Shown here piece by piece: positions 56,255 through 64,000 of a DNA stretch of 64,000 nt. A program made the position numbers and the translations under genes. The stretch is from QHXQ01 sp963788965. GTDB lineage: Bacteria; Acidobacteriota; Blastocatellia; Pyrinomonadales; Pyrinomonadaceae. The DNA is taken from positions 1,922,001 to 1,986,000 of the forward strand of contig CAWBIK010000006.1 of NCBI GenBank assembly GCA_963788965.1, written 5' to 3'. The notes below the pieces were generated by a model. That model did not search any database, was not told the DNA's origin, and saw nothing but the letters and a program-made list of their open reading frames with translations. Each line of letters opens with the position of its first letter. Position 1 is the stretch's first letter.

Positions 56255-56608
56255 CACTACTACTCTTAAGCCTCCTCATGTGCGTGTCTGCTGAGACGTG
56301 CATGGGAGGGAGAGTGGAGAGACGCACATTCGTCTCGTCATGGCTATTGAGCAAGAGGGATGCCACACGCGCGCGGCAGCAATCCTATGGCATTTGCCGC
56401 CTATACTTTACCGTATCGCCCCGATTCGCGCACGGTTTCCGGCACATTTCACCCCGTATGGTGCAGGCTAAGAGTAGCCAGTAGCCAGTTAAGATTAAAG
56501 CCTCAAGATAATGTTGCTAACAAGTGCGATATAACCACGTATGCAGTCAGTTCGCGTGAGTATATCTAACAGGTCTGTATTAACTGTCTACCGCCTACTG
56601 CTTAGTTG
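56255..56608. other. Gene-free intergenic region
   Basis: These 354 bases contain no convincing gene. Two imperfectly paired arms at 56468-56492 and 56580-56605 belong to the CAGTAGGCAGTGGGCAGT repeat family also seen at 6008-6130. Base composition is more AT-rich than the surroundings near 56480-56600. A promoter for the small secreted protein gene may lie here, but I cannot define it. Confidence 0.5.
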
Positions 56609-58855
56609 TTACCTTCTCACGACGATGCGTGCGCTGCCGACGTTGCCGCTGGCGTCGAAGGCGCGGAGGGAGATGGTGTGCTCGCCCGCGCCTGTGATTT
56701 GCAGTTCGACGGCGTAGGCTTCGTGCGGGCTGTCGGCGATGCCGTCTTCGGGAAAGACCGTGCGCCACGGGCCGCCGTCCACGCTCACGTCGGCGCGGCG
56801 GATCATGCCTGCGCCCACGTCGTCCGCTTGAAAGCGCGCGCGCACGCGTTCGCCGTTCATGATCGCGTCGCCCGCGACGCGCACGATAGGCGGCGTGTTG
56901 TCTATGTCAACAGGTTCGCTCTGGCGCTCGCCCGTGAGCGCGGCGTCGATGGCGTTGTCGGGCGCATCCGTGGCGTTGACCTTGAAGATGTAACGCCCGT
57001 CGCCGAGGGCCGCGCCGTCCACGGTCAAGAAGTTGTCGCGCAGTTTGTCGCGCAGCAAGTGGAACGCGCTCTCGGAGAAGGCACGATAAAAGACAGCGTA
57101 TTCGAGCGTGTCGTTGTTGCGATCTTCGGCCTGCCATTGCAAAGAGATCGCGCCGCGCTGGAACAGACGCCGGGGCGGCACTTGCGGCACGGGCGCGATC
57201 AAAGCCGGATCGAACCCGGCCGCTTCGATGTTCGGATCGGCCTGCACTTGAATCGCAGACTGCAAGGCGATGCCCGTGGGCAACGTCGTGATCGAAGTTA
57301 CTTCGGGCGCAACGTTGCGCGGTTGATAGGCGAGGCTCACGTTCTCGACGCGCGCATCGCCGCCGCCCGTCGGCGCACCTTTCAGCACCGCGCGCCATTG
57401 GATGAAGCGCGCGCGTGGACTGGTGACGGCCACGCCGCCGGGGTCGCGGTAGGGCGCGCTCCAATCGCTCCAAGTCATGTCGGGCCGTTCGGTGTTGCCG
57501 CTGCGTGTTTGCAACTCGACCGCGCCGCGTCCCTGCCACCAGACGCGCCCCCACGCCGACACGACGCGGGCATCGCGCACGGGCGACTCGTATGTGCCTT
57601 CGCCGTTGGCCTCAGCGCCGAAGCGAAACAGTTTGCCTTGATTGCTCGACGCGGCGAACACCTCGCGCCCGCGCACGACGAGCGAAGAAACTTGATCCTC
57701 GGTCGATTGCAAAAGTAGCGTATCGCGCCCGTCGTCCGTGACCGAATAGATGCGCCCTTTGTCGCTCGTGCCGATCAAGACGGCGCGACCTTCGGGCGCG
57801 GACGCGACCGAGAAGGCGTTGACTGTGGTTGAACTCCACAACACGTCCGTGCCGCCGTCGGGCTGGATGCGGAAGACTGCGCTGCGTGCGTTCTGCAACT
57901 CGTTGCGACTACGCGCGGCTTGCGCTTGCTGCCCGAACTGCGCGGCCGCGGCCGTGCCGCTGTCGTCCACCACAACGTTCGACGTGACGACCACGCTGCC
58001 GCCCGCGCCGCTTACGCCGGCCGGCGTGCTTGGATTGGCGACGGGCGCGGCGGGTCGCGCGGTCGTGGCCGCGTCCGAGAGTGCGAGCGCGTAGATCGCG
58101 CCGTCGGCGGCGGGCGCGAGCGCGTGTATCTCACGCAAGGGTGCATCGAGCAGCGCAAACGCTTTGCCGTCGGGCGAGATGCGCAGGACCAGCCCGCTCG
58201 GATCAGTGCCCGCGATCAGGTTGCCGCGCGCGTCCACCGCGAGCGAGATAACGTGCGTCTCGTTGATGTCGATGAGCAACGAACTCTCAGGCTTCGCGCC
58301 GGCCACGCTGACGCGATAGAGTTTGCCGCTGTCGCCCGTGCCGACGGCGAGTGCGCCGTCTTGCAGCACCGCCAACGACCAGATGTATTTGTCGGGCGGA
58401 TCGAAATAGTCCGCGGCCTTGCCGTCCGTTGCGATGCGATAGACCTTGCCGTCGGGCGACGTGCCCGCGTAGAGCGCGCCGTCGCGGCCCACCACGAGCG
58501 CCGTCACGTCCAACTCGGCCGCGTCGTACAAGAGCGCGCCTTTGCCGTCGGGCGTGACCTTGAAGATGCGCCCGTCGTGCCCTGTGCCGAGATAGACGTT
58601 GCCCTGTGGATCGACTGTGCTGGACCAGACATAAGCCTGTTCGGTGTCGAAGACCTGCGCGAAGCGCGGCGCGAGCATCAACGCGCCCGTGTCCGTGACG
58701 GAGACGCCGCGCGCCTCGCCCTTCAGCAGATCATCGCGCGAACTGGTTTCCCAGACGACAGGCCCACCCGCGCGCACGGGCGCGACGACCAAGCCGAAGA
58801 CAATCAATGTTAAGAGGAGACGTGCGGTACGAAGCGAAAGTTTGTTGTTACGCAT
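56609..58855 (-). CDS. Large exported beta-propeller-like protein
   Basis: The 748-residue protein starts at ATG 58855 with a signal peptide (LLLTLIVFGLVVAPVRA). Residues about 70-430 are repeated blades with the pattern of WD40-like or two-component regulator propellers: GNVYLGTGHDGRIFKV, GALYAGTSPDGKVYRI, GALAVGTGDSGKLYRV and GNLIAGTDPSGLVLRI. The C-terminal third consists of Ig/fibronectin-like strands, with DMTWSDWSAPYRDPGG, ISLQWQAEDRNNDTLEYAVF and DNTPPIVRVAGDA. Such proteins are known from Acidobacteriota but have no assigned role. It probably acts in the periplasm or on the surface. No catalytic motif is visible. Confidence 0.85.
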   Translation of the reverse strand: MRNNKLSLRTARLLLTLIVFGLVVAPVRAGGPVVWETSSRDDLLKGEARGVSVTDTGALMLAPRFAQVFDTEQAYVWSSTVDPQGNVYLGTGHDGRIFKVTPDGKGALLYDAAELDVTALVVGRDGALYAGTSPDGKVYRIATDGKAADYFDPPDKYIWSLAVLQDGALAVGTGDSGKLYRVSVAGAKPESSLLIDINETHVISLAVDARGNLIAGTDPSGLVLRISPDGKAFALLDAPLREIHALAPAADGAIYALALSDAATTARPAAPVANPSTPAGVSGAGGSVVVTSNVVVDDSGTAAAAQFGQQAQAARSRNELQNARSAVFRIQPDGGTDVLWSSTTVNAFSVASAPEGRAVLIGTSDKGRIYSVTDDGRDTLLLQSTEDQVSSLVVRGREVFAASSNQGKLFRFGAEANGEGTYESPVRDARVVSAWGRVWWQGRGAVELQTRSGNTERPDMTWSDWSAPYRDPGGVAVTSPRARFIQWRAVLKGAPTGGGDARVENVSLAYQPRNVAPEVTSITTLPTGIALQSAIQVQADPNIEAAGFDPALIAPVPQVPPRRLFQRGAISLQWQAEDRNNDTLEYAVFYRAFSESAFHLLRDKLRDNFLTVDGAALGDGRYIFKVNATDAPDNAIDAALTGERQSEPVDIDNTPPIVRVAGDAIMNGERVRARFQADDVGAGMIRRADVSVDGGPWRTVFPEDGIADSPHEAYAVELQITGAGEHTISLRAFDASGNVGSARIVVRR

Positions 58856-58923
58856 CAATGGAAACTGTGTCGGTTGATCTTAATCCCGCAAAGATGATAC
58901 CCCGAAAACGAACCAAACAGAAT

Positions 58924-58987
58924 TAACCACCAAGACACGAAGACATAAAGCAAACAATTATTTTGTGTCTTCGTGTCTTGGTGGTTA
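58924..58987. repeat. Palindromic repeat, CCAAGACACGAAGACA variant
   Basis: Arms 58924-58945 and 58966-58987 form a perfect 22-bp stem around a 20-base loop. It is a variant (CCACCAAGACAC) of the repeat at 10585 and 18685. It lies between the ThiF-type gene and the propeller gene on the minus strand. Confidence 0.9.
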
Positions 58988-59002
58988 GTTCGGCCGTCGT
59001 CG

Positions 59003-60019
59003 CTAATGCCCCACGTAACGCGCATAAAGGGTGCGTGCGAGTTGCACATCATCCGTGCCGCGTATGATGGCGCGCGCGTCTTTGAAGACGGTCAACTCGT
59101 AAGCGCCCGCGTTGAGCCGCACAAGATAATCGTTGACCTTGACCGGGCCGGCCGCACGCAAGCGTTCCGCAAGTGCAAGCAGATCAATAGACGCGCTCTG
59201 ACGCGGCGCGAGTTGCACGGCGTTGCGCCCGCAAAGCACGGCGGCGAAGTCGGACGCGTCCGCATCAAGTGCTTCATAACAGCCGAGCGCGCAAGTCGGA
59301 CAATCCGGCACGGGGCGGCCCAGACGTATGCGTCGCCACTCGTTCCGCCACACGTCGAACTGCATGAGCGCGCCGTGTAAAGCTGCGACGTGATCAGTCA
59401 ACAGCTTCAACGCTTCGCTGACCTGCACGGCGGCGACAACGGAGATGATCGGCATGATGACGCCCGCCGTGTCGCATGTCGGCGCAGAGGCCGCGGGCGG
59501 CGTCTCTTCAAAGATGCAACGTAAACAAGGTGTCGTGCGCGGTCTGATCGTCATGGTCACGCCATAAGAGCCGACCGCCGCGCCGTAAATCCAGTTGACG
59601 TTGTGCTTGACGCACGCGTCGTTGACGAGATAACGCGTGGCAAAATTGTCCGTGCCGTCGAGCACGAGATCGCAGCCTTCGATCAAGCGTTCGATGTTGC
59701 CTTGATGCACGTCCGCGACTTCCGCTTCGACCATCACGTCCGCGTTGATCTCCGCGATGCGGCGCGCGCACGCAATGGCTTTCGGCAGCCGCTCGCGCGC
59801 GTCTTGCTCGGTGAACATCGTCTGCCGCTGCAAGTTCGACTCTTCGACGAAATCCCGGTCCACGATCCGCAGCCGCCCCACGCCCGCGCGCGCCAACGTC
59901 TCAACCTGCGCCGATCCCAACGCGCCGCAGCCGACGACAAGCACACTGGCCGCGCGCAACCGGCGCTGCCCTTCAGCACCTATGCCTTCAAATAAAATCT
60001 GTCGGCTGTAACGTTCCAT
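59003..60019 (-). CDS. ThiF/MoeB/HesA-family adenylyltransferase (E1-like)
   Basis: The 338-residue cytoplasmic enzyme has RYSRQILFEGIGAEGQRRL at the N-terminus, the nucleotide loop VVGCGALGS (about residues 29-37) and DGTDNFATRYLVND (about 120-133). Two zinc-binding cysteine pairs are present, CLRC and CPTC. PTCDTAGV (about residue 182) lies in the catalytic-cysteine region. It should activate a ubiquitin-like sulfur carrier (ThiS or MoaD type) by adenylation. No such carrier or rhodanese domain is in the window, so thiamine, molybdopterin or another pathway cannot be told apart. The C-terminal 80 residues resemble a degenerate carrier-contact domain. It follows aroDE by 45 bases. Confidence 0.9.
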   Translation of the reverse strand: MERYSRQILFEGIGAEGQRRLRAASVLVVGCGALGSAQVETLARAGVGRLRIVDRDFVEESNLQRQTMFTEQDARERLPKAIACARRIAEINADVMVEAEVADVHQGNIERLIEGCDLVLDGTDNFATRYLVNDACVKHNVNWIYGAAVGSYGVTMTIRPRTTPCLRCIFEETPPAASAPTCDTAGVIMPIISVVAAVQVSEALKLLTDHVAALHGALMQFDVWRNEWRRIRLGRPVPDCPTCALGCYEALDADASDFAAVLCGRNAVQLAPRQSASIDLLALAERLRAAGPVKVNDYLVRLNAGAYELTVFKDARAIIRGTDDVQLARTLYARYVGH

Positions 60020-60064
60020 AAAACAGATGTTGGATGACAGATGTTAGCGACTGCTCTTAACTAT

Positions 60065-61645
60065 TTAACGTCTGGCCTTGCTCAGTTTCCTTTCGGCGGC
60101 GGCGCGCATCACGTCGAGCGGCGCGCTTTTGCCGGTCCACAACTCGAACTGTGCGGCGGCTTGTGCGACGAGCATCGGCAGCCCGCCCAAGATCAACTGA
60201 CAACCGGCGGTGCGCGCCGCTTGCATGAAGCGCGTCTCGGCCGGGTTATAGACGAGATCATAAACGCCGCCGACGCCGCGCAACTGTTCTGCGGTCGCGG
60301 GCGTTTCCGTTTCGTTTGCGCCATGCGTACCGAGCGGGGTTGCGTTGATGATGAGCTCGTAGCTGGCAAAACGTGCGTCTGCGAGTGCGCTCAAGGTCGA
60401 GCCGAATTTGGCGGCGAGCGGTTGCGCTTTTGTAGTGTCGCGTGCAAACAAGGTGACGTTTGCGCCCGCGCGTTGCAGGCTCCACAGCACGGCGCGGGCC
60501 GCGCCGCCTGCGCCGATCAGGCCGACGCGTGCGCCGTCTAATTTCATCACGCCCGCGAGCGGCGCAAGTGCGGCCCGCGCGTCGGTGTTATAGCCGCGCA
60601 GTTCGTCGCCCGCGATCAGGATCGTGTTGACCGCGCCGATCTCGCGCGCCGCTTCGTCAACGTGATCGAGGTGCGGCATGATCGTCTGCTTGTGCGGCGC
60701 GGTGACGGACAGACCACGCACGCGCCAGCCGAGTTCGCGTGTGCGCGGGCGGACGATGCGGCGGACGAAGTTGTCAACGTCGCGCACCTCGAACGGCAGA
60801 TAGACGGCGTTGCGTTCAAGGGCCGCGAACGCAGCGTTGTGTATGTGCGGCGAGAGCGAGTGCAGGACCGGCGAGCCGACGAGGCCGAACACTTCAGTCG
60901 CCTCGTCGAGCGCGTTCGCGCGATAGAGCGTGCGCAACTCGGCGGCGTTGATCTGGCCGGGCGCGGTTGCATGTTCGTCATCGAGTGAACCATAGGTGAG
61001 CAACGCGCCGTGCGCGGGCGCGAGGACGCGGGACGCAACGCCCGCCGCGCCCATCGCCACCGCGATCAACTCGTGCCCTTCGCGGCGTGCGCGCGCGAGC
61101 AGTTGAAATAAAGGCACGCAATCGGTCATGTCGTGTGCCTGCACGGCGAGTTTGAAGACGCGCGCGGGCGTGCGCGTCATGCGTTCATATAAAGAAGACA
61201 GATCGGCGGGCACGCCGTCGAAGTCGTGATGCGAACAGATGAGGGCCGGGGTTGAAGCGTCATCGCGGTGCGCGGGCCAGACTTCGGCGCGGTGCGCTTC
61301 GACGAGTTCGAGTTCGATGTCAACGAAGGCCGGGCGCGTCGCACCGCGCTGCCAATCGGTCCGGCACTTTTGCCAGAAGCGCACGCGCGTCTGCGTATCG
61401 AGCGCGCGCCGCCCGCCCTGCTCCGGCGCGCGCAATGTGATGATGCAAGGGCGCGACGTTTCGGCCAGCAACATGGCCAACTCGCGTTGCGCAGCCGCGA
61501 GTTGGGCATCGTCAACGAGACAATCAAGCCGCAACTCGATGATGTCCGCGAGTTCGGTCGCACGCAGCACGGCCGCGCGCAACTCGTCCGCCCGTTGCAC
61601 GCAGACCGGCACGCAGATGCGACCCGAATAGTCTGTGGTCCTCAA
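60065..61645 (-). CDS. aroDE: Bifunctional 3-dehydroquinate dehydratase / shikimate dehydrogenase
   Basis: The 526-residue protein joins two steps of the shikimate pathway. Residues about 1-230 are a type I dehydroquinase: ELRLDCLVDD near residue 36, the CSHHDFDGVP histidine region, and RVFKLAVQAHDMTD with the Schiff-base lysine. Residues about 245-520 are AroE: VFGLVGSPVLHSLSPHIHNA, GLSVTAPHKQTIMPHLD with the catalytic lysine, the NADP loop LIGAGGAARAVLWSL and NATPLGTHG. Fusions of this order are known in plants and some bacteria. The start is TTG at 61645 with no clear ribosome site; a nearby GTG would remove about ten residues. Confidence 0.93.
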   Translation of the reverse strand: MRTTDYSGRICVPVCVQRADELRAAVLRATELADIIELRLDCLVDDAQLAAAQRELAMLLAETSRPCIITLRAPEQGGRRALDTQTRVRFWQKCRTDWQRGATRPAFVDIELELVEAHRAEVWPAHRDDASTPALICSHHDFDGVPADLSSLYERMTRTPARVFKLAVQAHDMTDCVPLFQLLARARREGHELIAVAMGAAGVASRVLAPAHGALLTYGSLDDEHATAPGQINAAELRTLYRANALDEATEVFGLVGSPVLHSLSPHIHNAAFAALERNAVYLPFEVRDVDNFVRRIVRPRTRELGWRVRGLSVTAPHKQTIMPHLDHVDEAAREIGAVNTILIAGDELRGYNTDARAALAPLAGVMKLDGARVGLIGAGGAARAVLWSLQRAGANVTLFARDTTKAQPLAAKFGSTLSALADARFASYELIINATPLGTHGANETETPATAEQLRGVGGVYDLVYNPAETRFMQAARTAGCQLILGGLPMLVAQAAAQFELWTGKSAPLDVMRAAAERKLSKARR

Positions 61646-61709
61646 AGATGGGTTGGTTATTGGTTAGCTGTTATTGCCTATTCGCTCCACGTCTTCGATA
61701 GCAACTGCT

Positions 61710-62226
61710 TCATCGGTCGCGGTCGAGCAGGCGCGTCGTGTTCTCGGTGACGCTGGCGGGCGGGGCGTAAGCGTCGGCGGCGGAGCGTGGGGGCAACTCG
61801 TTGTGTTGCGCTGCGCCGACGGCCGGCGGCGCATAGTTTGGCGGCGCGAGCGCTTTGCGGCTGCGGCGACTGCTTAAGCCGCGCGTACTCGGCGATGCCG
61901 CTGCCGATGTTGAAGAGGGCCGGGATGAGCATCCAGAACCACCAGATGCGACCGGCCGGCGCATACTCCTTGACCGCCAGCGCGACGAAGAGAAACGCCA
62001 GCCCCATGAAGAACATTCTGATCGCATGATCGAGCCGGGGCGGTTCGTCGCGTCTGCGCCGTCAGCGCGGCCGGTCCGTCTCGGCAAACGCTTCGCCGTG
62101 GCCTGCGGGCGGCGCGGGCAAGTGGCCCGTGAGCGCCTGCGGCACGAGGCTCAGGTTCGTGCCACATGCCCGGCAGAAGCTCGCGTTATCAATGTTGTTC
62201 GTGCCGCACTTGGGGCAATACATCAT
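61710..62226 (-). CDS. Zinc-ribbon membrane protein (frameshifted in this sequence)
   Basis: About 172 residues once two breaks are bridged, near 62050 and 61865. ATG 62226 has GAGGAGAG seven bases upstream. The N-terminus is a zinc ribbon, YCPKCGTNNIDNASFCRACG, with both cysteine pairs. The middle frame supplies two hydrophobic helices (MFFMGLAFLFVALAVKEYA and GRIWWFWMLIPALFNIGSGI). The third frame gives a proline-rich tail ending ASVTENTTRLLDRDR. This order is common in small acidobacterial membrane proteins of unknown role. As each segment fits this pattern in turn, I read it as one gene. Confidence 0.7.
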
Positions 62227-62343
62227 TTCGCTCTCCTCTCATGACCACTCGCCGACGAACGCGAATTAAACCACGAAATCACATGAAACGATACGACGCG
62301 AACGGGCAAGTCGTTGCAACGTTCGTTTATGTGCGTTCGTGCT

Positions 62344-63318
62344 TCAACCTTGATCACTGGTCGCCGTGCTGCTTGCTGCCGCGTTGGCAGTCTGCGCTTT
62401 ATGCTTTGCGTGCGCCGCGCGTTGGCGCAGTGCTTCGTATAACACCACACCGGCCGCGACCGAGACGTTAAGCGACGAGATGTGCCCGCGCAAAGGTACG
62501 CGCACGAGCGCGTCGCAACGTTCGCGCACCAACCGACGCAAGCCTTCGCCTTCGCCGCCGAGTAGGAGCGCGGTCGGCCGCGTCCAGTCCCAATCGGTGT
62601 ATGCGAGCGGCGCATCGGCGGCCGTGCCGACCGTCCAGATGTTGCGAACTTTTAATTCTTCAACCAGCCGCGCGATGTTCGCGGCGCGCGCGACGGGCAC
62701 GTATTCGAGCGCGCCGGCCGCGGCCTTCGCCACCGTCTCGGTTAAACCGACCGCGCGCCGTTCAGGCACGAACACAGCATCCGCGCCCGCGCATTCGCAC
62801 GTGCGTATGATCGCGCCGAGGTTGCGCGGGTCCTCCACGCCGTCAAGCACGACGGCGAGCGGCGGGCTGTTTGTGTCAACACGCGCCGCGAGCAGGTCCA
62901 ACAATTCATCCGCGTCTTGGTAAGCAACCGCTGCGACGTTGGCGACGATGCCTTGATGATTCGCGCCCGGTGCAAGCCGCTGCAACTCCGCGCGCGGCGC
63001 ACGCCGCAAGGGTACGCCCGCGCGTCGCGCCAACTCGAACAACTCGTGCAGCCGCGCTTCGTGTGCGCCCTCCGCCACCGTGATGCGCTCGACGCGTCGC
63101 CCGCCCGCGCGCAGAGCTTCAAGCACGGGCAGCACGCCGTAGAGTTGACCTGTACCGGCGTTCGTCCGCGTGCGTGCGCGCTCGTCTTCAACGCGTGCGT
63201 GTTCGTGCTCGACGTGTGCGCGTGCGTGTTGCTCCACGCGTTCGGCCGGGCGCGTCTGTTCGTGGCTCGCCGTGTGTTGCGGCGCGCGTCTCTGCTTGAT
63301 CCGTGGGCGCGATTTCAT
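62344..63318 (-). CDS. rlmB: 23S rRNA 2'-O-methyltransferase RlmB (SpoU/TrmH family)
   Basis: The 324-residue enzyme has an arginine-rich, probably disordered N-terminal extension of about 55 residues. A substrate-binding domain follows (LYGVLPVLEALRAGGRRVER), then the SPOUT knot. Motif 1 is LDGVEDPRNLGAIIRTCE, motif 2 is LLLGGEGEGLRRLVRE and motif 3 is VPLRGHISSLNVSVAAGVVL. These are diagnostic for the TrmH/RlmB group, which methylates G2251 of 23S rRNA in Escherichia coli. The start codon overlaps the stop codon of the upstream gene (ATGA at 63315-63318). The long basic tail may help bind rRNA. Confidence 0.92.
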   Translation of the reverse strand: MKSRPRIKQRRAPQHTASHEQTRPAERVEQHARAHVEHEHARVEDERARTRTNAGTGQLYGVLPVLEALRAGGRRVERITVAEGAHEARLHELFELARRAGVPLRRAPRAELQRLAPGANHQGIVANVAAVAYQDADELLDLLAARVDTNSPPLAVVLDGVEDPRNLGAIIRTCECAGADAVFVPERRAVGLTETVAKAAAGALEYVPVARAANIARLVEELKVRNIWTVGTAADAPLAYTDWDWTRPTALLLGGEGEGLRRLVRERCDALVRVPLRGHISSLNVSVAAGVVLYEALRQRAAHAKHKAQTANAAASSTATSDQG

Positions 63319-64000
63319 CTGTGCGTGTGTGGTGCGGCGCGGCGCAAGGCGTAGTATTGGCGCAGACGACTATAACGTGTGAACTGCACTTCGTTGCTGA
63401 CGTTCGTGATCGCTTCGCGGTTGACGCGCCCGCGTCCCGCGCGCCGCAAGCCTGACGATGTTGCTTCCGCAACGGGCCATGCGGCTTGGAACAGATGACG
63501 CAACATCGTGTAGTCGCTATCGAAGATGGCGTTGGGCGCGCGTGCGCTCAAATATAAACCGAGGCGCGTGAAGTTCTCGCCCGCCAGCAAACTTTTATTC
63601 GCGCCGAGACACGTGTAGTCAAAGCCGTCTGACTTCACGCGCCAGTGGAGCGCGGCATCAGTCGCATACAGATCGAGCACGCCCTCGTCGTCGTAGAACT
63701 CACGCGTGTCAACCACGTTGCCGTCCGTGCCGCGTACGCGTCGTTCTTCAACTTCGATCTGCCGCCGACTGATGCGACCGACGACGAGCAACATTAACTC
63801 CGACCACGCCACATGCTGCGGCGACCCTTCGGCGCTCGCCCACGCCTGCACACCTGTTTCGTCAAACTCGAACCGGCGCACGCGCTGCGGCAGACGCGTC
63901 TCGACCGCGAGCGTTTCGTCAGCGACGATCTCAACCGCGAGGCCGAGCGGCGTCAGTTTTCGTTCGACCAGCGCGGCCTCTTCCCTGTCCGCCGTGCGCG
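63315..64000 (-). CDS. Protein of unknown function (5' part outside the window)
   Basis: The open frame runs from the window edge to TGA at 63315, giving about 227 residues without an N-terminus. It contains LTPLGLAVEIVADETLAVET, RRFEFDETGVQAWASAEG and a beta-rich region (WRVKSDGFDYTCLGANKSLL). The C-terminal part has a helical segment with FDSDYTMLRHLFQAAWP. I do not recognise a family. It overlaps rlmB by four bases, so the two are translationally coupled. Confidence 0.75.
   Translation of the reverse strand, partial: RTADREEAALVERKLTPLGLAVEIVADETLAVETRLPQRVRRFEFDETGVQAWASAEGSPQHVAWSELMLLVVGRISRRQIEVEERRVRGTDGNVVDTREFYDDEGVLDLYATDAALHWRVKSDGFDYTCLGANKSLLAGENFTRLGLYLSARAPNAIFDSDYTMLRHLFQAAWPVAEATSSGLRRAGRGRVNREAITNVSNEVQFTRYSRLRQYYALRRAAPHTHR

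Noticed and set aside
56606..57718. 370-residue plus-strand frame opposite the propeller gene
   Set aside because: Antisense to a protein with clear repeats and a signal peptide; composition is that of a shadow.
1..64000. CRISPR array, prophage or integron
   Set aside because: No regularly spaced direct repeats, integrase, terminase, capsid or transposase genes were seen; the repeats found are palindromes in single gene gaps.

Overview
The window looks like a chromosomal segment of an Acidobacteriota bacterium, probably of the Blastocatellia type. This is an inference from gene content: GC-rich DNA, large TonB-dependent proteins with a Cna-B/carboxypeptidase-regulatory-like N-terminus, CRTAC1 (FG-GAP plus ASPIC/UnbV) proteins, many secreted TPR proteins, a MoxR/DUF58 pair and a fused AroDE. 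The genes are tightly packed and mostly on the minus strand. At least 16 single-base reading-frame breaks interrupt otherwise intact, conserved proteins. Where I could reconstruct the break it usually lies in a short homopolymer, so I read these as sequence errors of a draft assembly. Each such gene is given as one feature over its whole span.

Layout: (1) 1-2783, plus strand: end of hemE, then hemH and hemG, the last steps of heme synthesis. (2) 2817-3514, minus: a coupled AbiEii-like nucleotidyltransferase and small partner. (3) 3548-5983, minus: DUF58 protein and MoxR ATPase. (4) 6288-6954, plus: a type IV pilin-like protein and tRNA-Val(CAC), then a strong terminator. (5) 7038-14604, minus: a fused GH15/CBM48-like/esterase enzyme and a xylFGH-type sugar ABC transporter. 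(6) 15170-22427, plus: a TonB-dependent outer-membrane protein, a GH3 beta-glucosidase and a GH144-like glucanase. (7) 22865-33584, minus: an alpha-glucan cluster of pullulanase, SLC45-like sugar transporter, SDR, two related secreted GH13 enzymes and MalQ. (8) 33657-48589, minus: two c-type cytochrome proteins (one with five hemes fused to TPRs), two TPR proteins, a second TonB-dependent protein, a nitrilase-family amidohydrolase, a TPR-CRTAC1 protein and a small secreted protein. A second CRTAC1 gene diverges from this block at 48763. (9) 50597-52685, minus: a membrane protein, a coiled-coil protein and a ROK regulator. (10) 52956-55215, plus: ECF sigma factor, zinc-binding anti-sigma factor and a secretin-N-like exported protein. 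(11) 55325-64000, minus: secreted proteins of unknown role, a propeller protein, a ThiF/MoeB-type enzyme, AroDE, a zinc-ribbon membrane protein, RlmB and an incomplete gene.

Regions 5 to 7 fit a polysaccharide-foraging lifestyle: outer-membrane uptake, exported hydrolases for alpha-glucans and probably beta-1,2-glucans, inner-membrane sugar uptake and cytoplasmic MalQ. Region 8 is the least understood part and the best candidate for an undescribed system: exported multiheme cytochrome, TPR, FG-GAP and TonB proteins encoded together, with start-stop overlaps joining several of them.

The short intergenic spaces carry several families of near-perfect palindromes (stems of 18 to 31 bp) that recur at distant places, probably a mobile or REP-like element family that also serves as hairpin terminators. 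I saw no CRISPR array, transposase, integrase or rRNA.
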